Source: Bufo bufo (lineage: Eukaryota > Chordata > Amphibia > Anura > Bufonidae). Taken from it: a DNA stretch of 64,000 bases. Of this stretch, positions 21,894 to 31,866 are shown in pieces; the stretch's first letter is position 1, and every line of letters begins with the position of its first letter. The notes under the pieces were generated by a model that made no database searches, had not been told where the DNA came from, and saw only the letters and a program-made list of their open reading frames with translations. The translations under genes were made by a program, and so were the position numbers. The DNA lies in the NCBI RefSeq assembly GCF_905171765.1, contig NC_053390.1:593613793-593677792 (forward strand), in the 5' to 3' direction.

Positions 21894-22529
21894 TTGTATT
21901 GATCACGAATATTCGAATTTCGAATTTTTATCGCGAATATAGGCACTACGAAAATTCGCGAACATTTCGAATATAGTTATATATATTCGTAATTTCTAAT
22001 ATTCAAATTTATTTTTCTCCCCTTTTTTTTTTTTATTCGATTTTTTTTTTTTTTAAATCAGTACACATGATCCCTCCCTGCTTCTAGCTTGTGGGCCAAT
22101 AAGAAGGCTGCAATATACTTGACTTTAGGAGTAGTAGTGTTTGCGAATTTTGCTCTATATTCGTTTTTTTTTAATATTCGCTATATTGCTATATATTCTT
22201 GTTTTAGAATATTACGAATATTCGAAAAAACGAAGTTATAGCAATTTAGTGAATATTCGAAAAAAATCGAATATAGAGCAATTTAGCTAATATAGTGCTA
22301 TAATCTTCTTTGTCTAATAGTTGTAAATTGAAAAATTCGCAAAAAAAATCTAATCCGAAAATTCGAATTCCGAAAATTTGCATATTAAACAATAATTACC
22401 TTGCCGATTTTTTTTTTTTCCAAGTAAAAAAAATCGTGAATTTTCGAATTTTCGAATATTCGCTGAATATTCTACAAAATATTCGCGAAATATCGCGAAT
22501 TCGAATATGACCCCTGCCGCTCATCACTA
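21894..22529 (-). mobile_element. hAT MITE (636 bp) inserted in the Tc1-like transposase gene
   Basis: GTGCCTGT occurs on both sides (21886-21893 and 22530-22537), an 8-bp duplication. Read on the minus strand it begins TAGTGATGAGCGGCAGGGG, like the copy at 16759. The interior is an extreme run of ATTCGAA/TTCGAAT-type sequence. It inserted into the final codons of the transposase, so it is younger than the Tc1 copy. Confidence 0.88.
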
Positions 22530-22537
22530 GTGCCTGT

Positions 22538-23576
22538 ATGACCTCCCTACAACGCCTGTGCATGCTCCTGATGAGGTGGCGGACAGTCTCCTGAGGGATC
22601 TCCTCCCAGACCTGGACTAAAGCATCTGCCAACTCCTGGACAGTCTGTGGTGCAACGTGACGTTGGTGGATAGAGCGAGACATGATGTCCCAGATGTGCT
22701 CAATTGGATTCAGGTCTGGGGAACGGGCGGGCCAGTCCATAGCATCAATGCCTTCGTCTTGCAGGAACTGCTGACACACTCCAGCCACATGAGGTCTAGC
22801 ATTGTCTTGCATTAGGAGGAACCCAGGGCCAACCGCACCAGCATATGTCTCACAAGGGGTCTGAGGATCTCATCTCGGTACCTAATGGCAGTCAGGCTAC
22901 CTCTGGCGAGCACATGGATGGCTGTGCGGCCCTCCAAAGAAATGCCACCCCACACCATTACTGACCCAATGCCAAACCGGTCATGCTGGAGGATGTTGCA
23001 GGCAGCAGAACGTTCTCCACGGCGTCTCCAGACTCTGTCACATCTGTCACATGTGCTCAGTGTGAACCTGCTTTCATCTGTGAAGAGCACAGGGTGCCAG
23101 TGGCGGATTTGCCAATCTTGGTGTTCTCTGGCAAATGCCAAACGTCCTGCACGGTGTTGGGCTGTAAGCACAACCCCCACCTGTGGACGTCGGGCCCTCA
23201 TATCACCCTCATGGAGTCTGTTTCTGACCGTTTGAGCAGACACATGCACATTTTTGGCCTGCTGGAGGTCATTTTGCAGGGCTCTGGCAGTGCTCCTCCT
23301 TTTCCTCCTTGCACAAAGGCGGAGGTAGCGGTCCTGCTGCTGGGTTGTTGCCCTCCTGCGGCCTCCTCCACGTCTCCTGATGTACTGGCCTGTCTCCTGG
23401 TAGTGCCTCCATGCTCTGGACACTACGCTGACAGACACAGCAAACCTTCTTGCCACAGCTCGCATTGATGTTCCATCCTGGATAAGCTGCACTTCCTGAG
23501 CCACTTGTGTGGGTTGTAAACTCCGTCTCATGCTACCACTAGAGTGAAAGCACCGCCAGCATTCAAAAGTGACCAA
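22538..23576 (-). pseudogene. Tc1-like DD34E transposase, one frameshift and MITE insertion
   Basis: The gene starts at or near 23576 (ATG MVTFECW; a second [12 protein letters not shown], near 23531 may be the true start). The N-terminal paired helix-turn-helix domain spans about residues 15-130. Catalytic motifs follow: LFTDESRF (first aspartate), then MQDNARPH (second) and SPDLNPIEHIWD (glutamate), with spacing as in the DD34E class. A frameshift near 22812-22850 separates the first aspartate from the other two. The reading ends at VIQAL where the hAT MITE begins; the last few codons plus stop (GGHTHY-type tail) are found on the other side, near 21885-21865. Confidence 0.9.
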
Positions 23577-23824
23577 AACATTAGCCAGGAAGCATAGGAA
23601 CTGAGAAGTGGTCTGTGGTTACCACCTGCAGAACCACTCCTTTATTGGGGGTGTCTTGCTAATTGCCTATAATTTCCACTGTTGTCTATCCCATTTGCAC
23701 AACAGCATGTGAAATTGATTGTCACTCAGTGTTGCTTCCTAAGTGGACAGTTTGATTTCACAGAAGTGTGATTGACTTGGAGTTACATTGTGTTGTTTAA
23801 GTGTTCCCTTTATTTTTTTGAGCA

Positions 23825-23827
<3 letters not shown>

Positions 23828-23867
<40 letters not shown>

Positions 23868-23875
23868 TACACACA
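23828..23875. repeat. (TA)n(CA)n microsatellite, right of Tc1-like insertion
   Basis: Continuation of the run at 21569, split by the Tc1-like insertion. Confidence 0.95.
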
Positions 23876-23884
23876 TATGCCCAC

Positions 23885-25347
23885 CTGACTTCCCTCTACA
23901 ACTGGGGTCCCTTTTCAAACACTGGAGCAGGAAGGCCTCCATTTGCACTAAATTGGAAGCTGTGGAGCTGCCTGGCTCCTGCTCATCGCCCAGGAGAATG
24001 TCGTCTTCAGTCTCCTCCCCCCATCCATGGACACCACCAGGGATCCCAGAAAAGTTTAAAGCCTGCTCTTCTTGCTCCTCCTCATCTTCCCCCCAGGCGC
24101 AATCCTCCTTTGACTCCTCTTCAGACTCCTGCTGACTTGTCTCAGATGGAGTAGCCCCCCCTGGGAATTAATTTATCATTGCAACTTCCTCATCTTCCTG
24201 CTCCTCGGCAGCTTGATCAATGACAGAAAGAAGGCGTAAGGTTCGATGTCACTGATGGCCGCCTCTGAGTCCACCAGTTTTTATGGCAGTAGGTGGCGGG
24301 CTAGCAGTTCTGACAAGCCGTCAGTCAGCCGTTGGGCAAGAGGGTTATCCGGTGTCATCATCTTTTTACGCTCAAACATTTGGGCCATGGAAGCTTGCCT
24401 TTTGCCAGATGAACGTGACGACGGCACGGTGGAAGGTGGAGTGGTTCACAAATGGGGGGAGAGAGGAAAAGGAGAAGAGGCAGTACGTGGAGCGCCGGGA
24501 GTGTGGCTTTGTGGGTTCTGACGGCGTTGCTCCCACTGGGCTCGGTCATGGGACGCCAGGTACCTTCTTAAGGCGGTCGTCCCTAGGTGAATGTTGGGCT
24601 TACCACGACTCATGTGTTGACAGCACAGGCTGCAGATGGCAACACTATTGTCAGCAGCTGACACGTTAAAAAAAAGCCCACACCGCAGCCATGTGCCGGC
24701 GTCCTGGGAGCGCCAGATGCGACTGTGCATGGTGGATGGCTCGCTCCAGATACATTTGCAGTCTGCTTTTTGCCTCCTGTGCACTACGAGTTCTGCCTGC
24801 TTCTCCTCCCTATATGCTGCTTAGTCTCTCCCTCTGAACTCCCATCCTCTTCCTCTCTTGTGGGCAGCCACATGACATCCATCGACACATCATCATCGTC
24901 ACCTTCACCACTGCTGACATTAGAGATCTCGGAGTAGGCAGCAACAGCGGGGACCACCCTCCTTGGGCTGATCTGGGTACTGTCGTCAGACTGCTGTGTT
25001 GCGGCCGTTGCTACCTCCTCTTCCTCATCCGATGCCAAAAATGGCTGTGCATCGGTAAGGTCTGGAAATTGATGGCAAAATAATTCCTCTGACTCAAGTG
25101 GCGGGGCTATGGTGGTGGTTTTGGTGGCGTCTTTGGGGGAGCACACAGCAGAGAGTGAGGAGGGTGCTGATACACAGGATGAGGAGGGTGCAGAAGCGGA
25201 AGGCTGAGTGAGCCACTCAACCAAATCTGGTGCGTCCTTTGACATAATCACACGCACCTTCTCCATCTTCCTACTTAGACTATGACCTGGTGCACCTGCC
25301 CTACCCCTACCACCCCTGCAGAATGGCCTGCCTCTTCCTCTGCCTGT
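23885..25347 (-). pseudogene. hAT copy A transposase, N-terminal part with internal deletion
   Basis: The reading starts at 25347 with MTGRGRGRPF, an Arg/Gly-rich N terminus shared with the copies at 26935 and 52703. An acidic, Ser-rich region follows. A BED zinc finger lies near 24660-24530: SVAICSLCCQHMSRG then HLGTTALRRYLASH, where one zinc-binding histidine has become tyrosine. After the KRMMTP..RLTDGLSELLARHLLP segment the sequence jumps at about 24245 to ISDIEPYAFF, which in the full copy lies some 380 residues downstream. The DDE core and the TRWNS box are therefore missing. Several stops and frameshifts follow, to 23885 where the foreign insertion begins. Confidence 0.82.
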
Positions 25348-25469
25348 CATTTTCAAAATTACCCAGTGACAAAGTCCCTATAGAAGAGCAGTATTTGTGG
25401 AAGGAGTTATATACAACTCCTTAATGAGTATTTTCTGGAAGCAGGTATATCAAACCCCTTAATCAGTTT

Positions 25470-25760
25470 ATTTTGGGGCAACAGGTACAGTATATCACAC
25501 CAGTTGCAATTAGTTATTCCAATTGCATTTGTCCCTTTGTATAGCTGCAGTATCTTAGCAGAACCGCACACAAATGCTGCACAATACAAATGCACTATAT
25601 AAAAAGTATATTATAGGTATATAACACCCCTGCCTCTATCAGTTTTTTGGGGGGGCAACTGGTATATCACAACAGTTGCAATTTGTTGTTCCAAGAGCGT
25701 TTGTCCCTCTGTATAGCTGCGGTATCTTTGCAGAACTTCACACAAATGCTGCACATGCAC

Positions 25761-25809
<49 letters not shown>

Positions 25810-26400
25810 AAAGGAAGAAGGCGGCGGCACTGGAAACAAGCAAAAATGGGTGCTATGTCCAGGGATATTGCTGCTTACCCCAGATGAACAAGAACGAAGA
25901 AAGGACAGCACTCCAAGTAAAAATATGATGGTCTTTAATCACCCATGTAGATGGCCGTCTACATGGGTGATTAAAGACCATCATATTTTTACTTGGAGTG
26001 CTGTCCTTTCTTCGTTCTTATATATATATATATATATATTAGGGGGCAACTGTTATATCACAACAGTTGCAATTAGTTGTTCCAATAGCGTTTGTCCCTT
26101 TTGTATAGCTATGGTATCTCAGCAGAACCACACATAAATGATGCACAATACGAATGCACTATATATGAATTATATTATAGGTATATCACTCCCCTGCCTC
26201 AATCAGTTTTTTGGGGGGGCAACTGGTATATCACAACAGTTGCAATTAGTTGTTCCAATAGCGTTTGTCCCTCTGAATACTGTAGCTGCGGTATCGCAGC
26301 AGAACCGCATACAACTTCTGCACAATACAAATTCACTATAATATACTTTCTATGTTAGAAAATATATTATGAGTATATCACACCCCTCAGTATGTCACAC
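25470..26400 (-). repeat. hAT copy A 5'-side tandem repeat (~150-180 bp, 4 copies)
   Basis: The phrases CAACAGTTGCAATTAGTTGT, GCGTTTGTCCCTCTGTATAG and TCAGCAGAACCGCACACAAA recur in order around 25500, 25675, 26060 and 26235. The array lies between the transposase start and the right terminus of copy A. A (TA)n-flanked hairpin (25769-26039) interrupts the second copy. Confidence 0.88.
25769..26039. repeat. (TA)n-flanked insertion with a perfect 61-bp-arm hairpin
   Basis: TA runs at 25769-25804 and 26019-26039 bracket about 215 bases. Within them, 25891-25951 and 25958-26018 are exact reverse complements separated by only six bases (TGGCCG). The remaining left part (25805-25890) is not mirrored. 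No TIR-plus-TSD pattern other than the TA runs is visible. Confidence 0.9.
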
Positions 26401-26660
26401 CTATCGATAGTACACCTATAACAGTCCTTAAAAGGACTTTGTGGCCCTATTAGCTAGCGTTTGGTGTCTCTAACAGTCTGTCCCTGCTCCACATAGCAAC
26501 CGCTCTCTACACTGGCAAAAAACTGAATGTAAAATGGCAGCCAGATCGGGTTTATTTATAGGGTAGGGGGTCATCGCCATAGGTTTACCTGTTCGGTGAA
26601 CTGCGAACTAGCAAAGTTCACCGCAAAACGACTGCCGGGCGAACCGCATGGCCATCTCTA

Positions 26661-29600
26661 ATTCTGATTAAGTGGATTGATATACCTGCTTCCACCAAAT
26701 ACTGATTGAGGCCTGCGATACACCCGCTTCCACAAATTTCTGATTAAGGGGTTTTTATATACCTGCTTTCACAAAATACTGATTGAGGGGTGCGATAAAC
26801 TTGCTTCCACCAAATATTGATTAATGGGTTCTATATACCTGCTTCCACAAAATACTGATTGAGGCCTGCGATATACCAGCTTTCACAAATACTGCTTTTC
26901 TATAGGGACTTTTGTCACAGGGTCATTTTGAAAATGACAGGCAGAGGAAGAGGCAGGCCGTTCTGAAGGGGTGGTCGGGGTAGGGCAGGTGCACCAGTTG
27001 GAGAAGGTGTGTGCGATTACGTCAAAGGATGCACCAGAGTTGGTTGAGTGGTTCACTCAGCCTTCTGCTTCTGCACCCTCCTCATCCTCTATATCTGCAC
27101 CCTCCTCACTCTCTGCTCTTTGCACCCCCAAAGACACCACCACCACTACCATAGCCTCTCCACTCAAGTCAGAGGAATTCTTTTCTCATCCATTCCCAGA
27201 CTTTACCGTTGCACAGCCTTTCTTGGCATTGGATGAGGAAGAGGAGATAGCAACGGCCGCCACTCAGCTGTCTGACGACAGTACGCAGATCAGCTCAAGG
27301 AGGGTGGTTCCCACTGTTTCTGCCTACTCCGAGATCTCAAATGTCAGTGGCGGTGAAGGTGACGATGACGTGTCAATGGACGCCACGTGGGTGCCAACAA
27401 GAGAGTAAGAGGATGGGAGTTCAGAGGGAGCAACAGAGCAGCAGATAGGGAGGAGAAGGAGGAGAAAAAGGCAGAACTCGCAGTGCACAGGAGGCAAAAA
27501 GCAGACTGCAAATGTATCTGGAGCGAGTCATACACCATGCACGGTTTTATCTTGCACTCCGCGGACACCGGCACATGGCTCCTCAGTGTGGGCTTTTTTT
27601 AACGTGTCAGCTGCTGATAATAGTGTTGCCATCTGCAGCCTGTGCTGTCAAGCCATAAGTCGTGGTAGGCCCAACACTAAACTAGGGACGACCCAGAGCT
27701 ATATGGCCACATTCAGCGGCAAGTGAATATATCTCTGGCACACAGTGTCGGTGCCAAAATACATCTGACCATAGACACGTGGTCTAGCAAACACAGGCAG
27801 GGAAGGTGCATAACTTTTACTGCCCACTGGGTGAACCTTCTGATGGCCGTCAAGCATGTAACCCGTGGCGCCCGTGTGGATTTGGTGTTACCGCCACAGA
27901 CTGCATGCAGGCCTGCCTCTTTTTCTTCTCCTAATCCATTCTCCGTCTCCTCCTCGGCTGTCTACTCCTTTTTCACTGATACTGCCTCTTCCGCTGCACC
28001 CCCCAAGCTCCCCAGAACCTATTAGACGTGCCAGGTGAGACATTGCCATGCTGTGCTGCAGCTGTTATGCCTGTAAGCCAAGAGCCACACCGGTCCTGCA
28101 CTGCTTTCATTTTGCAGTTATAGGCCAATCAGTGGCTAGCCCCGCTCAATTTGACAGTTGGTAAAGTGGTGTGCGACAACGGTGCAATCTGCTGAGCACA
28201 CAAAATGACACATGTGCCGTGCATGGCACACTTCCTGAACTTAGTCACGCAGGGATTTGTTGCCAAATTCCCCGGGGTCCAGGACGTCTTGCGGCAGGCC
28301 AGGAAAATCTCTGGCCATTTTAGAAGATCTTACACCGCCATGGCTCGCCTTGCTGACATTCAGCGGCAACACCACCTGCCCGTCAGACGTCTGATTTGTG
28401 ACAGCCTGACGTGCTGGAACTCCACCTTGTATATGCTTGATAGGCTGCTCCAGCAGCAACGTACCGTTAACGACTACCTGTAATAACTCTGCGTAGGACA
28501 GGTTTTGGGGAGATTGGTTTCTTTTCACCGTGCCAGTGGCTGCTCATGCGCGATGCATGCAGAATTCTGCGGCCATTTGATGAGATCACCAAACTGCTCA
28601 GTCACAGCCAGGGCACCATCAGTGACATCGTACGTTACACCTTCTTTCTGGAGTGTGCATTACGTTGTGTCATTGATCAAGCCGTCGAGGAGCAGGAGCT
28701 GGAAGAGGAGGAAGTCGCAATGCTGAACGAATTCTTAGGGGGGGCTACTCCATCTGAGACAATTCACCAGGAGTCAGAGAAGGAGGGTGGCTGGGGGGAG
28801 AAAGAGTTAGAGGAACAAGAAGAGCAGGCTTTGAGGGGGACTTTAAACTTTTCGGGGATCCCTGGTGGGGAGGAAACCGAGAACAATATTCTTCTGGGCG
28901 ATGAGCTGGAGCCAGGGCGCTCCACCGCTTCCAATTTAGTGCAAATGGGGGCCTTCATGCTCCAGTGTTTGAAGAGGAACCCCCGTATAAAAAGCATAAA
29001 GGGCAAAGACCAGTACTGGGTGGCAACGTACTTAGACCCCCGGTACAAGCACAAAATGGCAGACATGTTACCAGCATCACAGAGGGCTGGCAGAATGCAG
29101 CATTTCCATGCTTTGATGCGAGAGATGCTGCATTTTGCTGTTGCGGGCACTGACAGAGGAATTTACACCCACAGCGAAACAGGAGCGGGTATCAATCCTA
29201 CTGCGCCTGCAAGAAGAGGGCGGTTTGAAGATGTGTTGGTCACTTTGGATATGAGATAATTTTTTAAGCCAACCCATAGACATCCGCCCTTCAGATCCAG
29301 CCACAGGGTAAGCCTAGACCAACAGGTGTCTGACTACATTAGGTTAACTGCCGATGTGGACGCTCTGAGAAGCGAGGAACCCCTGGACTACTGGGTGAGC
29401 AGGCTTGACCCATGGCCAGAGCTGGCACAATTTGCCATGGAACTCTTGGCTTGCCTCTCGTTGAGCTTCCTGTCCGAAAGGACTTTCAGCGCAGCAGGGG
29501 GGGATCATGACCAATAAGCACACTCGCCTAGCTCACGACAGTGTGGACTACCTTAAATTTCTAAAAATGAATGAGGCATGGATATTGGAGGAATTCAACG

Positions 29601-30044
29601 CCTGTGACGACCACGTGTAATTACATTTCCTCATGCCAGCCCACACATATCCGCCACAATCCAGAACAATGAATAGTCCTTGTCTTATGTATATACAGCG
29701 GCATAAAAGGCCTTTTCTGTCAGGTGAATGCCTAATATTTGGTGCCTGTACTCCCGTGGCCTAAAATAAAAAATGTTAGGCTCCAGCAGGGCACATTTTT
29801 GAGAGTTTCTCTTTAAGATGCATAAAAAGGCCCCTGATTAAAATATTTATTTTGTGTGGGAATTTTTGCCATTGACGCCCCTCTGGTATGTCACTGTCTA
29901 TATTGTGGGACTATTTGTGCACTTCTAGTAAGTATTTGGTGGCTGCAAATATGACCTGAAGGTTTTTCAAGTTCGCCTGCCATTATCGACAATGGGGGTC
30001 CGTCATGAACGTGCGGTTTGCGAATATTTGTTCATCCATTACTA
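26661..30044 (+). mobile_element. BED-finger hAT element, copy B (plus strand, 5'-truncated)
   Basis: It is closely related to copy A and lies head to head with it. The 3' end closes with TTCATCCATTACTA at 30044, the reverse of a TAGTRATGGAYGAA terminus. The 5' side starts abruptly at 26661 where copy A ends; no terminus of its own is visible. Short repeats of the form TACCTGCTTCCACCAAATACTGATT (~55-bp spacing, about five) fill 26661-26890. Confidence 0.72.
26935..29620 (+). pseudogene. hAT copy B transposase, decayed
   Basis: Starts MTGRGRGRP with an early stop, then continues through an acidic N-terminal region (27000-27405). A decayed BED finger follows near 27600-27700. The catalytic region starts at about 27740 with SVGAKIHLTIDTWSSKH (first acid) and VVCDNGAI near 28170. 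Next come HVPCMAHFLNLVTQ (28210), LICDSLTCWNSTLYMLDRL (28390, the TRWNS box with R changed to C) and YWVATYLDPRYK (29015). The dimerisation region SFLSERTFSAAGG lies near 29465, and the gene ends at NEAWILEEFNACDDHV plus stop (29620). Multiple stops and frameshifts occur, and a deletion joins the BED region to the core near 27715. Confidence 0.85.
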
Positions 30045-30463
30045 GTATTTTGTCACCACCAGGCAGAAGGAAATAGCAGTCAGCTGAGGCCAATCATTGA
30101 CCACAGTTTGCGGCGTAAGCAATAAAAGTAGATAGTTACACCTAATGCTGTATCAGACCGTTTTCTCTTTCTTTTCATTACCAAAGTTTAACCATTATTT
30201 AGGGTGTGGGTGCAGCACCAGTCCGCATAAGTGAGCGCACATAAGCAATCAATAGTGTTTTGTCACCACTAGGCAGGAGGAAATTTCAGTGAATAGCGTG
30301 CAAGCAATAACCACAGTTTGTGGCGGCAGCGATAAAAGTAGTTAGTTACACTGGACGCTGTATCAGACCATTTTCTTTGTTCTTTTTTTTCCATTATCAA
30401 AGTTTAACCATTATTTAGAGGGTCGGTGCAACACCAGTATGCATAAGTTAGAACACATTAGTA
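30045..30463 (+). repeat. Two-copy tandem repeat (~200 bp)
   Basis: TTTTGTCACCACCAGGCAGRAGGAAAT, described here only by its pieces TTTTGTCACCAC and GGCAGRAGGAAAT, recurs at about 30048 and 30258, followed both times by CCACAGTTTG, GCTGTATCAGACC and AAGTTTAACCATTATTTAG. A third partial trace (TAAGTGAGAACACATAAGCAA) is at 30953. Confidence 0.85.
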
Positions 30464-30466
30464 TAA

Positions 30467-30701
30467 GGGTCCATTCACACGTCCGTTGTTTCTTTCCTGA
30501 TCTGTTCCGTTTTTTGCGGAACAGATCTAGACCAGTTCTGTACCCATTCATTTTCAATGGGTCCTGAAAAAAAATCAGACATTGAGCTGTCCGATTTTTT
30601 TCAGGACCCATTGAAAATGAATGGGTACAGAACTGGTCCAGATCTGTTCCGCAAAAAACAGAACAGATCAGGAAAGAAACAACGGACGTGTGGATGGACC
30701 C
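30467..30701. mobile_element. PIF/Harbinger-like MITE (235 bp)
   Basis: The left end GGGTCCATTCACACGTCCG is mirrored by CGGACGTGTGGATGGACCC on the right. TAA flanks both sides (30464-30466 and 30702-30704), the three-base Harbinger target. Almost the whole element is one palindrome, so a transcript would fold into a long hairpin. Confidence 0.88.
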
Positions 30702-31087
30702 TAAGAAGGTTATACATAAAGATATACTGCACCCAGGATGTTGGAATAAGACCCCTATAACAAGCCAACTCTAAACCAATACAAATACCTACAATAAGAC
30801 ACTAGAGTCCAAATGGCTCAAATATAAGAAATCTTTATTTCATAATTAAATATGACATGATTAACAGAAATAAAAACTACAGTAGAAAAAAGGTACAGTT
30901 CGCATGAGGGATGGCATGGACCTGCAATAGACTCTAATCTATTTTTGTAGGTATAAGTGAGAACACATAAGCAATTGTCCTGGGCGAGCATGGTGGGCCG
31001 AACACCAGTTCGGCTCGAGCATCGCGGTGTTCGGCTGAATATCGCATGTGCTCGAGTCAGTGTATTTAAGTCTAATTTAGCCTGTGT
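30702..31087. other. No gene; possible 5' end of the hAT at 36710-49333
   Basis: Around 30975-31050 the sequence GGCGAGCATGGTGGGCCGAACACC and the following CTCGAGCA-rich stretch (written here in outline) resemble, at low level, the inverted 3' end of the large split hAT at about 49260-49333. If so, that hAT begins here and was later split by the hAT at 31382-36709. This is a weak match. Confidence 0.3.
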
Positions 31088-31172
31088 TTCTGAAAAGTTT
31101 CTGGCGGGAGTCAAACTCACAACCTTCTATATTACAGCCCAGAATGTTAACCACTATACAGCTGCATGGCCA
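31088..31172 (-). repeat. tRNA-like SINE, minus copy
   Basis: Read on the minus strand it has an A-box-like TATAGTGGTTAACATTCTGG and a B-box-like GGTTGTGAGTTTGACTCC, the order and spacing of a Pol III tRNA-type promoter. It lacks a convincing cloverleaf, so it is a SINE rather than a tRNA gene. Its sister at 31222 is in the opposite orientation. Confidence 0.7.
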
Positions 31173-31221
31173 TTTGTAAGTATTCCTATACAGCAGAAGT
31201 CTCTTTTTTTTTTAAAGTAAC

Positions 31222-31311
31222 TGGCCACACAGCTGTATAGTGTAGTGGTTAACATTCTGGGCTGTAATGTAGAAGGTTGTGAGTTTCAATCCCGTCAGAA
31301 ACTTTTCATAT
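31222..31311 (+). repeat. tRNA-like SINE, plus copy
   Basis: Has TGTAGTGGTTAACATTCTGG (A-box-like) and GGTTGTGAGTTTCAATCC (B-box-like). Both copies share the tail CAGAAACTTTTC. The pair forms an inverted repeat with about 50 bases between the arms. Confidence 0.7.
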
Positions 31312-31866
31312 ATATATAAGTTTTTAGCCATAATATATTTACATATATTATATATATTTAGAATATAGAATATATTATAATTAGAGTTGAGCGGACACCT
31401 GGATGTCAGGTTCGACGGGTTCGGCCAAATTTCACAAAAAAGTTTGAGTACGGGACCTGAACTTGACCTGAACTTGACCCTGAACCCGAACCCCATTGAA
31501 GTCAATGGGAACCCAAACTTTTGAGCACTAAAATGGCTCTAAAAATGTAATGGAAAGGGCTAGAGGGCTGCAAATGCCAGCAAAAAAAGGTTAAGCGCAT
31601 GGCAGGTGCACTGCAAACAAATGTGGATAGGGAAATGACTTTAAATAACATAAAATATGTAAAAATATAAAATAATAATCTTGATCTAGGAGGACGAGGT
31701 CCATATGGAGTAGGAGGTTGAGGAGGCAGTGGATGTGGTGGTGTAGGTAGAAGCGGCGGTGGAGGAGGAGGTAGCCTACACTGCTTTTTGGTTTTGAATT
31801 TATTTATATTTTTTTAAATTAGGGTACACCCCAAAACATTGGGAAATATAACCTGTGATAACCCCC

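Larger units (their letters stand above)
21604..23827 (-). mobile_element. Tc1-like DNA transposon, split by a hAT MITE
   Basis: Ends are CACTGCTCCAAAAAATAAAG (left) and the reverse complement of CACTGCTCAAAAAAATAAAG (right). TA flanks both ends, within a TA microsatellite. The interior contains a minus-strand transposase, interrupted near its 3' end by a 636-bp hAT MITE. The element without the MITE is about 1.58 kb, normal for Tc1. Confidence 0.93.
20005..23885. mobile_element. Unclassified insertion inside hAT copy A
   Basis: The host hAT reading stops at about 23885 and resumes at about 20000, so everything between arrived later. Excluding the Tc1-like element (21604-23827), about 1.65 kb remains. 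It has an AT-rich left part with a hairpin (TTAATTATTGA at 20009 and TCAATAATTAA at 20042), and a central stretch with repeated GCAGGGCAGGG and AGGGGTTAA phrases (20580-20830). A GC-rich part contains ATATTTAAACCCGGG (21131). I see no coding domain, no clear terminal repeats and no target duplication, so the type of element is unknown. Confidence 0.6.
18698..26660 (-). mobile_element. BED-finger hAT element, copy A (minus strand, interrupted)
   Basis: The left end TAGTGATGGACGAACATC and the right end reading GGCCATCTCTA have TAGNGATG-type hAT termini. The transposase runs right to left from 25347 to about 19356. The segment between about 20005 and 23885 is a later insertion. The 3' part (18698-19350) is clearly homologous, in reverse, to 29640-30044 of copy B. 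I find no 8-bp duplication: CCTGTAAA is on the left and ATTCTGAT on the right. The gene also lacks its catalytic core, so this copy is non-autonomous. Confidence 0.75.

Noticed and set aside
31088..31311. Functional tRNA genes
   Set aside because: The box motifs are there, but acceptor and anticodon stems do not pair convincingly; these look like SINE heads.
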